Shown here piece by piece: positions 9,129-18,203 of a stretch of DNA of 64,000 nucleotides. Every line of letters starts with the position of its first letter. Position 1 is the stretch's first letter. The notes beneath the pieces were generated by a model, which was given only the letters and a program-made list of their open reading frames with translations, was not told the DNA's origin and searched no databases. Origin of the DNA: Clostridia bacterium (GTDB taxonomy: Bacteria > Bacillota > Clostridia > RUG12999); the NCBI GenBank assembly GCA_017467445.1, contig JAFTSG010000016.1, positions 1 to 64,000 of the forward strand, in the 5' to 3' direction. A program made the translations under genes and the position numbers.

Positions 9129-11546
9129 GTGATTGAGTTAAGTAAATCTTATATCAAGCAGCAGCTTGAGGGAAATCTTGCAAGAACGTATGGCATTTCG
9201 CCCGAGGAAGCCACCGAGCGTCATATGTTTAATGCGCTTTGCCAGACCGTAAGGGATATCTTGCGCAGTAAAGAACGCGAATTTTCCGCATCTGTTAAGA
9301 AATCAAAAGGCAAAACCGTATACTATTTCAGTATGGAGTTTCTTGTAGGACCTGCCCTTTTCAACAACCTTTACAATTTGAAAATTGACAAAACCGTAGC
9401 CGACATAATAAGCGAATATGGTATGAAACTGGAAGAGCTTGTAGCACTTGACCCGGACCCCGGACTTGGTAACGGCGGTCTTGGCAGACTTGCCGCGTGT
9501 TTTATGGATTCTCTTGCAACGCTTGGTTATCCCGCGCGCGGATACTGCATACGGTACGATTTCGGACTTTTTAAGCAAAAGCTTATTGATGGATGGCAAA
9601 CCGAACTTCCGGATAACTGGCTTCCGGACGGAGAGCAGTGGCTTATTCCCCGAAATGACGATGCCATGACAGTAAAGTTTGACGGACAAATTGAAGAAAA
9701 ATGGACCGAAAACGGACTTGAGATAGCGCATTATAACTATACTCCCGTAACGGCTGTCCCCTATGATTTTATAATTTCGGGATACGACAGCAATGCGGCA
9801 GTTCCGCTTCGGCTTTGGAAAGCGGTAAGTCCTATTGATTTTGATATGAGTCTTTTTTCACAGGGGCAGTACGCACGTGCTATGGAAAAAAGCGCCGAGG
9901 TTGAGGCAATTTCAAAATTCCTATACCCACCGGATGAGCATTTCGAGGGAAAATCCCTTCGTCTTCGTCAGCAGTATTTTCTTGTATCGGCAGGTCTTCA
10001 GGATATTGTGCGCCGCCATCTTAAAGTATATGGCACGCTTGACAATCTGCACGAAAAAGCCGCAATCCACATAAACGATACGCATCCGGCGCTTGCTGTA
10101 CCGGAGCTTATGAGAATTCTGATTGACGAGCACCACTTTGACTGGGATAAGGCGTGGTATATTGTAAATAAAACCGTTTGTTATACCAACCATACAGTTA
10201 TGGCGGAAGCGCTTGAAACGTGGGATGAGCATCTTATCGAGCGAAGACTTCCCCGTATATATAACATTTTAAAAGAAATAAACGAGCGCTTTACAGCCGA
10301 GCTTTGGAACCGCTATCCCGGTAACTGGAACCTTATCGAAAAAATGAGCATTATGTCACAGCACCGCGTGCGTATGGCAAATCTTTCTATTGTAAGCGGG
10401 CACAGTATAAACGGCGTTGCAAAAATCCATTCCGACATTCTTAAAAATGACGTGTTTAAAGATTTTTACAATATGATGCCTGACAAATTCACCAACGTCA
10501 CCAACGGTATTGCGCACCGTCGGTTTTTATGTCAGGCAAATCCGCATCTTTCAAATCTTATTGCTGAATGTATTGGCGACGGATTTATAAAAGATGCAAG
10601 CGAGCTTTCAAAATTTGCGGAATTTGCAGATGACAACAGCGTTTTAATTCAGCTTGGTGTTATAAAATCTCAAAACAAACGTGTTTTCGCAGATTATATG
10701 TCAACGCAGGGCGTTATCCTTGACCCCGATACAATGTGGAACTCGCATATAAAACGAATTCACGAATATAAACGACAGCTGCTTAATATTTTGCACGTTA
10801 TCAGCCTATATCATCAGCTGCTCGAAAATCCCGATATGGACTTTTTACCGCAAACCTTTATTTTTGCAGGCAAAGCGGCAGGCAGCTACCATATTGCAAA
10901 ACGTATTATCAATCTTATATGGGCTGTCGGCAAGGAAATCGAAAAACATCCCCAGATAAGTGAAAAACTTAAGGTTGTATTTATTGAAAACTACAGCGTA
11001 TCGCTTGCCGAAAAAATAATGCCCGCAACCGAGATAAGCCAGCAGATTTCCCTTGCGGGAAAAGAGGCAAGCGGCACAGGAAATATGAAGCTTATGCTTA
11101 ACGGCGCGGTAACAATAGGTACAATGGACGGCGCAAACGTTGAAATCGCAGAGGCGGTAGGACCGGAAAATATATTCATTTTCGGTATGAACGAACGTGA
11201 GGTTGATTTCCTTTGGAAAAATGGATATACTCCTGCGAATTACTATGTTCAAAACCCCGCACTTAAAAAAGCAGTGGACAGTCTTATCCCCGGATTTTAC
11301 GGCCATTCGTTCAAGGATATTTACGATTATCTTATGACGGGCGAGCGCGGATTTGCCGACCCGTATATGTGTCTTGCGGATTTTGGAAACTATGCAATGG
11401 TATATCACAACATGACCGAAGTGTATAAAAACAAAATCGAGTGGAACCGCCGCTCACTTATAAATATTGCAAATGCGGGCGGATTTGCTGCCGACAGAAG
11501 CGTTAGCGAATATGCGCAGAAAATATGGCGGTTAAAACAGATATGA
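9129..11546 (+). CDS. glgP: Glycogen/maltodextrin phosphorylase (GT35)
   Basis: GlgP releases glucose-1-phosphate from glycogen by phosphorolysis. The 805-aa protein has the usual length. It contains DPGLGNGGLGRLAACFMDS in the N-terminal half and the PLP segment EASGTGNMKLMLNGA with the PLP lysine near residue 653. The start is GTG at 9129, behind AAAAGGAGA. An ATG two bases earlier (9127) is followed at once by TGA in another frame, so it cannot be the start. It is in the same operon as the biosynthetic genes, so synthesis and breakdown are co-transcribed. Confidence 0.96.
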   Translation: MIELSKSYIKQQLEGNLARTYGISPEEATERHMFNALCQTVRDILRSKEREFSASVKKSKGKTVYYFSMEFLVGPALFNNLYNLKIDKTVADIISEYGMKLEELVALDPDPGLGNGGLGRLAACFMDSLATLGYPARGYCIRYDFGLFKQKLIDGWQTELPDNWLPDGEQWLIPRNDDAMTVKFDGQIEEKWTENGLEIAHYNYTPVTAVPYDFIISGYDSNAAVPLRLWKAVSPIDFDMSLFSQGQYARAMEKSAEVEAISKFLYPPDEHFEGKSLRLRQQYFLVSAGLQDIVRRHLKVYGTLDNLHEKAAIHINDTHPALAVPELMRILIDEHHFDWDKAWYIVNKTVCYTNHTVMAEALETWDEHLIERRLPRIYNILKEINERFTAELWNRYPGNWNLIEKMSIMSQHRVRMANLSIVSGHSINGVAKIHSDILKNDVFKDFYNMMPDKFTNVTNGIAHRRFLCQANPHLSNLIAECIGDGFIKDASELSKFAEFADDNSVLIQLGVIKSQNKRVFADYMSTQGVILDPDTMWNSHIKRIHEYKRQLLNILHVISLYHQLLENPDMDFLPQTFIFAGKAAGSYHIAKRIINLIWAVGKEIEKHPQISEKLKVVFIENYSVSLAEKIMPATEISQQISLAGKEASGTGNMKLMLNGAVTIGTMDGANVEIAEAVGPENIFIFGMNEREVDFLWKNGYTPANYYVQNPALKKAVDSLIPGFYGHSFKDIYDYLMTGERGFADPYMCLADFGNYAMVYHNMTEVYKNKIEWNRRSLINIANAGGFAADRSVSEYAQKIWRLKQI

Positions 11547-13300
11547 TGTATGAATTCTATAGATTTCCCGAGGGTGCCGTTAAAAGCGGCACCCCTATTT
11601 CCATATACCTTAAAATAATGCGCCGGGCGGCTCTAAGTCCTTATTTTTGCACAGAAAATGAACGGTTACCGATGAAATGGATTTCCTTTGAAAAAGGGTT
11701 TGACCTATATAAACTCATATTTACCCCCGAAACCGGACTTTATTTCTTTAACTTTAAGACCAACAATACCGAGCTTTCAGGCGGACAGATAACCGTATAT
11801 GACAAAAACTTTAAAACTCCTGACTGGATTTACGGCGGGCTTATTTATCATATAATAGTGGACAGATTTTGCCGAAGTGGCGATACCCCCATACGTGGCG
11901 ACGTTATTTTTCACGAAAACAAGGACGATACTCCTCTTTTTTTGCCCGATGAAAACGGCATTGTAAAAAATAACGATTTTTTCGGAGGCAATTTAAAAGG
12001 TATTGAAGAAAGGCTTGATTACCTTTCCTCACTAGGTGTAACCGCAATATATTTAAGCCCGATTTTTAAAAGCTACTCCAATCACAAATACGATACGGGC
12101 AACTATTTTGAAATAGACCCTATGTTCGGTACGGAAAGTGACCTTGTTTCCCTTTGCAATGAGGCAAAGCGACACGGTATCCGTATAATTTTGGACGGCG
12201 TTTTCAGCCATACAGGTGATGACAGCGTATATTTTAACAAATACGGCAATTATGATTCCGTGGGTGCATATCAAAGCGACTTGTCCCCATACCGCAGTTG
12301 GTATAATATTCGTAGCCGCAACGATTATGACTGTTGGTGGGGAATTTCAACTCTTCCTACGGTAAACAAGAACGATCCGACTTATATTGAATTTATAAGA
12401 AATGTACTTGTCTACTGGCAACAACGTGGGATTTCGTCGTGGCGTCTTGATGTTGCAGACGAGCTTACCGACCCGATGCTTGATAATATCCGCGACGCCG
12501 CCAAAGCGAAAAACCCCGAAAGCATAATTATAGGCGAGGTATGGGAGGATGCATCAAACAAAACCTCCTATGGGAAAAGGAGGCACTATCTTCTTGGAAA
12601 TCAGCTTGATTCCGTTATGAATTATCCCTTACGCGAGGGGATTATAAATTTTGTAAAATACAGCAACGCCGAATCTCTTAAAACCTGCATAGAAACGCTA
12701 ATGACAAACTATCCCCCGCCGGTTATAAACTGCCTTATGAACATTCTCGGCACTCACGATACCGCAAGGATTTTGACTATTTTCGGCACAGACAAAACTT
12801 TCTCATCAAAAACCGAAATGGCGGAATTTTCTTTATCCAAAGAAGAATATTCTCTTGCAGTAAAAAGGCTTAAAGCGGCATCGTTTTTGCAATTCTTTTT
12901 ACCGGGGGTGCCGTCCATATATTATGGCGATGAAGTTGGTATGGAGGGGCTTATTGACCCATTCAATCGAAAGTTTTATCCCTGGGGAAAAGAAAACGAA
13001 GAAATACTTTCTCATTACAAAAAAATAAGTGAATTCCGCAAAAAAACCGAAATTTTTAAAGATGGGCTTTACAAAACCGAATATGCCACAGGCGGTGTTT
13101 TTATTTTTACAAGATACGACGAAAAGGACAATCTTACCTTTGCCACAAACGTGTCGTCTTCTCCCCACTTGCTTTTTACGCGGATTTATGATATGCTTAA
13201 CGGTGAATATACTGATACATTAAATCCGTACGGGTTTGTTATATACAAAACACCGCAAGAGAGGACACTAAATGAACAAAAAGGTTTTAAAATCACTTGA
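11525..13300 (+). CDS. GH13 alpha-glucan hydrolase, neopullulanase/cyclomaltodextrinase-like, cytoplasmic
   Basis: This GH13 enzyme probably trims maltodextrins left by GlgP. The 591-aa protein has an N-terminal beta domain (about 1-105), then the barrel with YHIIVDRF, GVTAIYLSPIF, DGVFSHTG, nucleophile Asp near 309 (WRLDVADEL), acid Glu near 338 (GEVWED) and Asp near 411 (GTHDTAR). No signal peptide is present, so it acts inside the cell. The frame opens 22 bp inside glgP; ATG 11543, forming an ATGA overlap with the glgP stop, is an equally good start. Exact substrate is not decidable from sequence. Confidence 0.88.
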   Translation: MAVKTDMMYEFYRFPEGAVKSGTPISIYLKIMRRAALSPYFCTENERLPMKWISFEKGFDLYKLIFTPETGLYFFNFKTNNTELSGGQITVYDKNFKTPDWIYGGLIYHIIVDRFCRSGDTPIRGDVIFHENKDDTPLFLPDENGIVKNNDFFGGNLKGIEERLDYLSSLGVTAIYLSPIFKSYSNHKYDTGNYFEIDPMFGTESDLVSLCNEAKRHGIRIILDGVFSHTGDDSVYFNKYGNYDSVGAYQSDLSPYRSWYNIRSRNDYDCWWGISTLPTVNKNDPTYIEFIRNVLVYWQQRGISSWRLDVADELTDPMLDNIRDAAKAKNPESIIIGEVWEDASNKTSYGKRRHYLLGNQLDSVMNYPLREGIINFVKYSNAESLKTCIETLMTNYPPPVINCLMNILGTHDTARILTIFGTDKTFSSKTEMAEFSLSKEEYSLAVKRLKAASFLQFFLPGVPSIYYGDEVGMEGLIDPFNRKFYPWGKENEEILSHYKKISEFRKKTEIFKDGLYKTEYATGGVFIFTRYDEKDNLTFATNVSSSPHLLFTRIYDMLNGEYTDTLNPYGFVIYKTPQERTLNEQKGFKIT

Positions 13301-15635
13301 ATATAATAAAATACTTGATATGACATCGGCTTTTGCTGCAACTGCAGATGCTAAATCAAATATCCTGTCGCTTGTTCCGTCGTTTGAGTTTGATGAAGTA
13401 AAGCTTTCACTTGAACTGACAAGTCAGGCAATGAGTATGATTTCAATGCATGGAAATCTTCCAGCCGCACCACTTAAAAATATCACCGCGGCAATGAAGC
13501 GTTCGGAAATGGGCGGCACACTTTCCCTTTCCGAGCTTATGAACATCGGCTCTCTTCTTCGTATGTCACGTCAGATTTTAAAATATATGGACGATGCCGA
13601 AAGGTTCCCTCTTTTAACTGAAATAAGCAGCGCATTATCCGTCCACCGCGACCTTGAACGTGATATTACGGATTCAATTATAAACGAAGATACTCTTGCC
13701 GATTCTGCAAGCCCTGAACTTGCGGCACTTCGCCGCCAGGCAGGCAGACTTCAGGCTAAAATAAAAGATGTCCTTAATGGAATGCTGACTTCTGCGGCAA
13801 AATATCTGCAGGACCCGATTATTACAATGCGCGGTGACAGATATGTTCTGCCCGTAAAGAGCGAGCATAAATCTTCCGTGCCGGGAATTGTGCACGATTC
13901 CTCATCAACCGGAGCAACGCTTTTTATTGAGCCTGCGGCGGCGGTTGAAATCAATAATAAACTGCGTGAATTAGCAGTTGCCGAAAAACGTGAAATTGAA
14001 CGCATTATTGCCGAGTTTTCCGCGCGTGTGGGCGAAGTTTCTGGGCTACTACTTGAAAACTACAACGCCATCATAACTCTTGATACTCTTTTTGCAAAAG
14101 CGGCGTTTGGAAGAAGCATACGTGCTAATATCCCGATTCTTAATGAAGAAAAATATTTATCCATAAAAAGCGCACGTCATCCGCTTATAAATGCGGACAG
14201 CGTTGTGCCTGTAAGCATACACCTGGGCAAGGATTTTGACACTCTTGTAATTACAGGACCTAACACCGGCGGTAAAACCGTAACCCTTAAAACCGTTGGT
14301 CTTTTTGCATGTTTGTGCCAGTCGGGCTTTGCAATCCCTGCTGAAATCGGCAGCTGTATGCCGGTTTATACCAATATTTTTGCGGACATCGGTGACGAGC
14401 AAAGTATTGAGCAGAGCCTCAGTACTTTTTCCGCACATATGGTAAATATTGTTGATATTCTTAATAATATCTCGCCGGGCGCACTTGCCCTCTTTGACGA
14501 GCTTGGTGCAGGTACCGACCCCGATGAGGGTGCGGCTCTTGCCATCGAAATTCTTGAATATATCAAATCCATGGGTGCAATTACCCTTGCAACAACGCAT
14601 TATAGCGAGCTTAAGCTTTATGCCGTATCGGCACCGGGTGTTGAAAATGCGTCCTGCGAATTTGACGTGGCAACACTAAAACCGACATACCGACTTCTCA
14701 TCGGTGTGCCGGGCAAAAGTAATGCTTTCGCCATTTCAAAACGTCTTGGACTTTATGACAGTATTATTGAAAAAGCCGGTGCGCGGATGAGTTCTGAAAG
14801 CGTGCGTTTTGAAGATATTATAACCGAGCTTCAGTCTAAACGCGAAGAGGCACGTGCGGCTTATGAAGAGGCACAGGAACTTAAAGCGCAGTCAGCAAAA
14901 TTAAAGTCGGAACTTAAAAATGCATCTTCCGAGCTTGAGAAAAAGCGTCAGGGTATTCTTGATAATGCAAGGCGTGAGGCAAAAGAAATTATTGAACGTG
15001 CGAACGACGAAACCGATGAGCTTATCAAGGAAATCCGTAAGCTTTCCAAAGAAATTACAAATGCGGACAGCCTTGAAGAAATGCGCCGCCTTCGTGAACA
15101 GCTGCGCAAAAAAAGTAATGACAATAACGTATCCTTAAAAAATGAATATGTAAAATCTAAAACACGCGCCGAAGATATAAAGCTTGGTATGGAGGTTGAA
15201 ATTCTTTCCATGCAGGAAACAGGCACAGTTGCCTCTCTTCCCAATAAATCGGGAGATTTGCAGGTGCAGATTGGTATTATGAAAACAAAGGTAAATGTTT
15301 CCGAAATAAAGATAATAAAAGATACCTCGCATAAGAAAATGGGACAGAAGATTTTAAGCGGCAGAAGCGGTGTGGAGGGCAAGTCTATGAGCATAAAAAC
15401 CGAGCTTGACCTGCGTGGTATGTACGCATATGACGCCACCGTTACGGTTGACAAGTTTATTGACGATGCAGTGCTTTCTTCCCTTAAAACGTTTTCAATT
15501 ATTCACGGTAAAGGTACTGGAGCGCTTAAAAAAGCCGTTCACGACCTGCTTAAACAAAACAAGGCCGTTAAAAGCTACCGTCTTGGCGGGCTTGGCGAGG
15601 GCGATACCGGTGTTACCATTGTGGAACTGAAATAA
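13272..15635 (+). CDS. mutS2: Endonuclease MutS2
   Basis: MutS2 is a MutS-family ATPase with a C-terminal Smr nuclease domain, linked to recombination control and, in Bacillus, to collided ribosomes. The 787-aa protein lacks the mismatch-recognition domain. It has the core/clamp region, Walker A GPNTGGKT (near residue 330), a long Lys/Glu-rich coiled coil (about 510-620) and the Smr domain with ELDLRG and IIHGKGTGAL. It begins 29 bp inside the GH13 gene with GAGAGGACACTAA upstream of the ATG, so the operon seems to continue past the glycogen genes. Confidence 0.95.
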   Translation: MNKKVLKSLEYNKILDMTSAFAATADAKSNILSLVPSFEFDEVKLSLELTSQAMSMISMHGNLPAAPLKNITAAMKRSEMGGTLSLSELMNIGSLLRMSRQILKYMDDAERFPLLTEISSALSVHRDLERDITDSIINEDTLADSASPELAALRRQAGRLQAKIKDVLNGMLTSAAKYLQDPIITMRGDRYVLPVKSEHKSSVPGIVHDSSSTGATLFIEPAAAVEINNKLRELAVAEKREIERIIAEFSARVGEVSGLLLENYNAIITLDTLFAKAAFGRSIRANIPILNEEKYLSIKSARHPLINADSVVPVSIHLGKDFDTLVITGPNTGGKTVTLKTVGLFACLCQSGFAIPAEIGSCMPVYTNIFADIGDEQSIEQSLSTFSAHMVNIVDILNNISPGALALFDELGAGTDPDEGAALAIEILEYIKSMGAITLATTHYSELKLYAVSAPGVENASCEFDVATLKPTYRLLIGVPGKSNAFAISKRLGLYDSIIEKAGARMSSESVRFEDIITELQSKREEARAAYEEAQELKAQSAKLKSELKNASSELEKKRQGILDNARREAKEIIERANDETDELIKEIRKLSKEITNADSLEEMRRLREQLRKKSNDNNVSLKNEYVKSKTRAEDIKLGMEVEILSMQETGTVASLPNKSGDLQVQIGIMKTKVNVSEIKIIKDTSHKKMGQKILSGRSGVEGKSMSIKTELDLRGMYAYDATVTVDKFIDDAVLSSLKTFSIIHGKGTGALKKAVHDLLKQNKAVKSYRLGGLGEGDTGVTIVELK

Positions 15636-15645
15636 CGGAGGAATT

Positions 15646-16449
15646 ATGAGTTTTTCTTATATAAATGAAATCGGACTTAAATGTGACGAAATTGACGCAC
15701 TTGGCGGTATAAGTCATATTTTTACAACCAAAAACGGAGGATACTCAGAAGGCAGCCTTTCCTCACTTAATATGGGAATAAACCGCCCCGACACCCGCGA
15801 GAATTTAATAAACAATTATAAAACTGTTTGTGCGGCTATAGGTGCTGATTACACAAGAACTGTGCTGTCGCACCAGACGCATACATCAAACATAAAAATT
15901 GTTACCGAAGAGGATGCGGGAAAAGGATTATATTTGCCGTCCGACATACGTGATACTGACGGACTTGTTACAAATGTGAAAAATATTCCGCTTGTAATTT
16001 TTTATGCTGACTGCGTGCCGGTACTGCTGTATTCAAAAGAATCTTCCGTAATTGCCTGTGTGCATGCAGGATGGCGAGGTACGGTATCCGGAATAGCGGC
16101 AAATGCCGCCGCAATAATGGAAACAAGTTTCGGTGCGGATGCAAGTGAAATACGTGCGGCAATAGGCCCGTCAATCGGGCAGTGCCATTTTGAAACCGGT
16201 CTTGAGGTTGCCGAAGAATTTGAAGAAAACGGTCTTTCGGACTGCATTATATACAAAAATGACAAGGCATACATAGATTTGTGGCGTGCCAACACTGAAA
16301 TACTTGTTTCTGCAGGGTTAAAAGAAGAAAATATATTCGTAAGCGGACTTTGTACCGTATGTAATACAGATAAATTTTTCTCTCACAGAGGACTTGGGGC
16401 GGATACGGGCCGCATGGCACTTATGGCATACCTATGCGACCAAAATTAA
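15646..16449 (+). CDS. pgeF: Peptidoglycan editing factor / multicopper-like YfiH (LACC1) family
   Basis: This 267-aa protein belongs to the YfiH/PgeF/LACC1 family, whose members act on purine nucleosides and, in E. coli, remove misincorporated serine precursors from peptidoglycan. Family hallmarks are LSHQTHTSNI, DGLVTN, DCVPVLLY, CVHAGWRGTVSGI and IGPSIGQCHFE, with the zinc-site His and Cys residues present. GGAGGAATT precedes the ATG, 10 bp after mutS2. It closes this rightward run; a terminator follows at 16521. Confidence 0.9.
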   Translation: MSFSYINEIGLKCDEIDALGGISHIFTTKNGGYSEGSLSSLNMGINRPDTRENLINNYKTVCAAIGADYTRTVLSHQTHTSNIKIVTEEDAGKGLYLPSDIRDTDGLVTNVKNIPLVIFYADCVPVLLYSKESSVIACVHAGWRGTVSGIAANAAAIMETSFGADASEIRAAIGPSIGQCHFETGLEVAEEFEENGLSDCIIYKNDKAYIDLWRANTEILVSAGLKEENIFVSGLCTVCNTDKFFSHRGLGADTGRMALMAYLCDQN

Positions 16450-16651
16450 AAGAGCTTAAGCGTATAAAGCGAATGTAAAAATAGAGATATCTAAAAAGAT
16501 TTTTTAGGCAAATAAAAATGAACGGAGTTGCTGTTTGCAACTCCGTTTTTATATAATCGCTTTATGCTACGGGCACTCTTCACCTCTCGGCGTACATTTG
16601 TACGCCTTCGGGCAAGGTCTTCGACTTCAGATTACCCGTTTAAGCTCATTT
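16449..16651. repeat. Foldback-like noncoding segment with terminator inside
   Basis: GAGCTTAAGCG at the left and CGTTTAAGCTC at the right are inverted (10 of 11 match), with an inner pair ATAAAGCGA / TCGCTTTAT. The right half holds the perfect GGCGTAC/GTACGCC hairpin within nested CGGG...CCCG and ACCT...AGGT pairs on the minus strand. I recognise no known RNA family. It lies between convergent genes. Confidence 0.4.
16521..16550 (+). terminator. Terminator of the glg-mutS2-pgeF run
   Basis: AACGGAGTTG pairs with CAACTCCGTT and T5 follows. Confidence 0.8.
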
Positions 16652-16666
16652 CCTTTTGGTCTTACT

Positions 16667-16912
16667 TTATTCGTTTATTATACTGTACATTTCTCCGGCT
16701 TCTTCCTTTTTAACATGCTCGGTGATTCTCTCTACTTTTGCTTTCAGCACCTTATCGCCGAATGTAACAGTAATTATATCCCCAACTTTAACACGGTCGC
16801 CGGGTTTTGAAACCTTTTCATTTATCATAACACGACCCTGCTCGCAGGCGTCGTTTGCAACTGTTCTTCTTTTAATAAGTCTTGAAACCTTAAGGTATTT
16901 GTCTATTCGCAT
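16667..16912 (-). CDS. rqcP: S4-domain RNA-binding protein RqcP/YabO
   Basis: RqcP stabilises peptidyl-tRNA during RqcH-driven alanine tailing on stalled 50S subunits. The protein consists almost wholly of an S4 domain (MRIDKYLKVSRLIKRRTVAN, GRVMINEKVSKPGDRVKVGDII). The start at 16912 is chosen because GGAGGAAAA immediately precedes it; the frame opens 15 codons earlier without a ribosome site. That gives 81 aa, the family size. It ends the leftward spoVB-like/mazG/hup block, matching B. subtilis yabM-yabN-yabO except that hup is interposed. Confidence 0.88.
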   Translation of the reverse strand: MRIDKYLKVSRLIKRRTVANDACEQGRVMINEKVSKPGDRVKVGDIITVTFGDKVLKAKVERITEHVKKEEAGEMYSIINE

Positions 16913-16930
16913 TTTTCCTCCGAAAAAAAT

Positions 16931-16982
16931 ATAAGGACCGAAAAAGCACATTCCCAAAAAATGCGCTTTTTCTGCCCTTATA
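16931..16982 (-). terminator. Hairpin after hup
   Basis: AAAAAGCACATT pairs with AATGCGCTTTTT (one mismatch), with outer ATAAGG/CCTTAT arms. It may attenuate transcription from hup into rqcP. Confidence 0.5.
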
Positions 16983-16994
16983 TAGTAAGTTTAA

Positions 16995-17273
16995 TTATTT
17001 GCCAGCAACTTTGTCTTTTAAAGCTTTGCTGATTTTGAAAGCAGGAACTTTAGAAGCAGGGATTTTGATAGCCTGTTTTGTGCGCGGGTTGATACCTGTT
17101 CTTGCAGCACGTGTTTTTGTTTCGAATGTACCGAAACCAACTAAAGCTACTTTATCTCCTTTAACTAATGCTTCTTCGATGGAAGCTACTACTGCATTTA
17201 ATGCAGCTTCTGCATCTTTCTTTGTGAGTCCAGCTTTTGCAGCAACGCTTGCTACTAAATCTGCCTTATTCAT
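16995..17273 (-). CDS. hup: HU-family nucleoid DNA-binding protein
   Basis: HU bends and compacts DNA as a dimer. The 92-aa protein starts MNKADLVASVAAKAGLTKKD, has GFGTFETKTRAARTGINPRTKQ (the DNA-gripping arm) and ends in the usual Lys-rich helix. AAGGAGGAAAAGGACT precedes the ATG. The 143-bp gap to mazG could hold its own promoter, but I find no convincing pair. Identification is secure. Confidence 0.96.
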   Translation of the reverse strand: MNKADLVASVAAKAGLTKKDAEAALNAVVASIEEALVKGDKVALVGFGTFETKTRAARTGINPRTKQAIKIPASKVPAFKISKALKDKVAGK

Positions 17274-17416
17274 AGTCCTTTTCCTCCTTAAAATTGTGAT
17301 GTATTAATTTTCTATATTAAATATTGAAAATCCTTTTTTTATGCGAAAAATCGTCATTTTTAATGTTTTGCACCCCTTGTTTTATTGAAATTGCACAATA
17401 AATTGCAGGATTTTAC

Positions 17417-18202
17417 CTATTTTATGCCTTTTCCCTTTGCTTCATCCCACAGCTTGTCCATCTCAGAAAGGGTCATATCTTCAAGATTTCTGCCTTGTTT
17501 TTTAGCGTTTTCCTCAACATACTCAAACCTGTTTACAAACTTATTTATAGACCCGTCAAGCGCAAGTTCGGGGTTAACGCGCGCAAACCTTGAAACGTTT
17601 ACCGCCGCAAAAAAAGTATCGCCCATTTCTTCAAAAATGTTTTCTTCGTCTTTATTTTTAATAGCCTGACGAAGTTCCGCTACCTCTTCCTCGAGTTTTT
17701 TAAGCGTATCTTCTATATTGTCCCAATCAAAACCTACTTTTGCCGCACGGGTTTGTACCTTTTCAGCTTTAAGAAGTGCCGGCAGAATTTTTGTAACATC
17801 TTTAAGGCGGTCTGTTACAGTTGTCATATTCTTTTCGCCGCTTTTGATTTTATCCCAATTTTTGAGCACCTGCTCGCTCGTGTCTGCTTTTACATCCGCA
17901 AAAACGTGCGGGTGGCGGCGTATCATTTTCTCCGATATCATTGTTACAACATCGTTTATGTCAAAGCTTTTTTCTTCCGCACAAATCTGCGACAGCATCA
18001 TCACCTGAAGAAGCAAATCCCCAAGCTCGTCGGAGAGCTTTTCTCTTGGTCCGTCAATGGCATCAATAACCTCATAGGCTTCTTCCATAACGTAGTTTTT
18101 CATATCTTCTAGTTTGAGTTCTCTGTCCCACGGACATCCGCCGGGCGCACGAAGGCGTGCAACAATTTCATAAAGCTCAGAGAATGTATATTTCTTATCC
18201 AT
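17417..18202 (-). CDS. mazG: Nucleoside triphosphate pyrophosphohydrolase MazG
   Basis: MazG hydrolyses (d)NTPs to monophosphates and pyrophosphate, cleaning non-canonical or excess nucleotides. The 261-aa protein has the duplicated MazG fold: GGCPWDRELKLEDMKNYVMEEAYEV with DELGDLLLQ in the first half, and EEEVAELRQAI with EEMGDTFFAAVN in the second. It lacks the N-terminal methylase domain fused to it in Bacillus YabN. One base separates it from the upstream spoVB-like gene, so they are co-transcribed. Confidence 0.93.
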   Translation of the reverse strand: MDKKYTFSELYEIVARLRAPGGCPWDRELKLEDMKNYVMEEAYEVIDAIDGPREKLSDELGDLLLQVMMLSQICAEEKSFDINDVVTMISEKMIRRHPHVFADVKADTSEQVLKNWDKIKSGEKNMTTVTDRLKDVTKILPALLKAEKVQTRAAKVGFDWDNIEDTLKKLEEEVAELRQAIKNKDEENIFEEMGDTFFAAVNVSRFARVNPELALDGSINKFVNRFEYVEENAKKQGRNLEDMTLSEMDKLWDEAKGKGIK

Positions 18203-18203
18203 A

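Noticed and set aside
16557-16650. Possible tRNA or known riboswitch in the structured segment before rqcP.
   Set aside because: No tRNA T-loop, anticodon arm geometry or CCA-type end can be fitted, and no conserved riboswitch core is visible.
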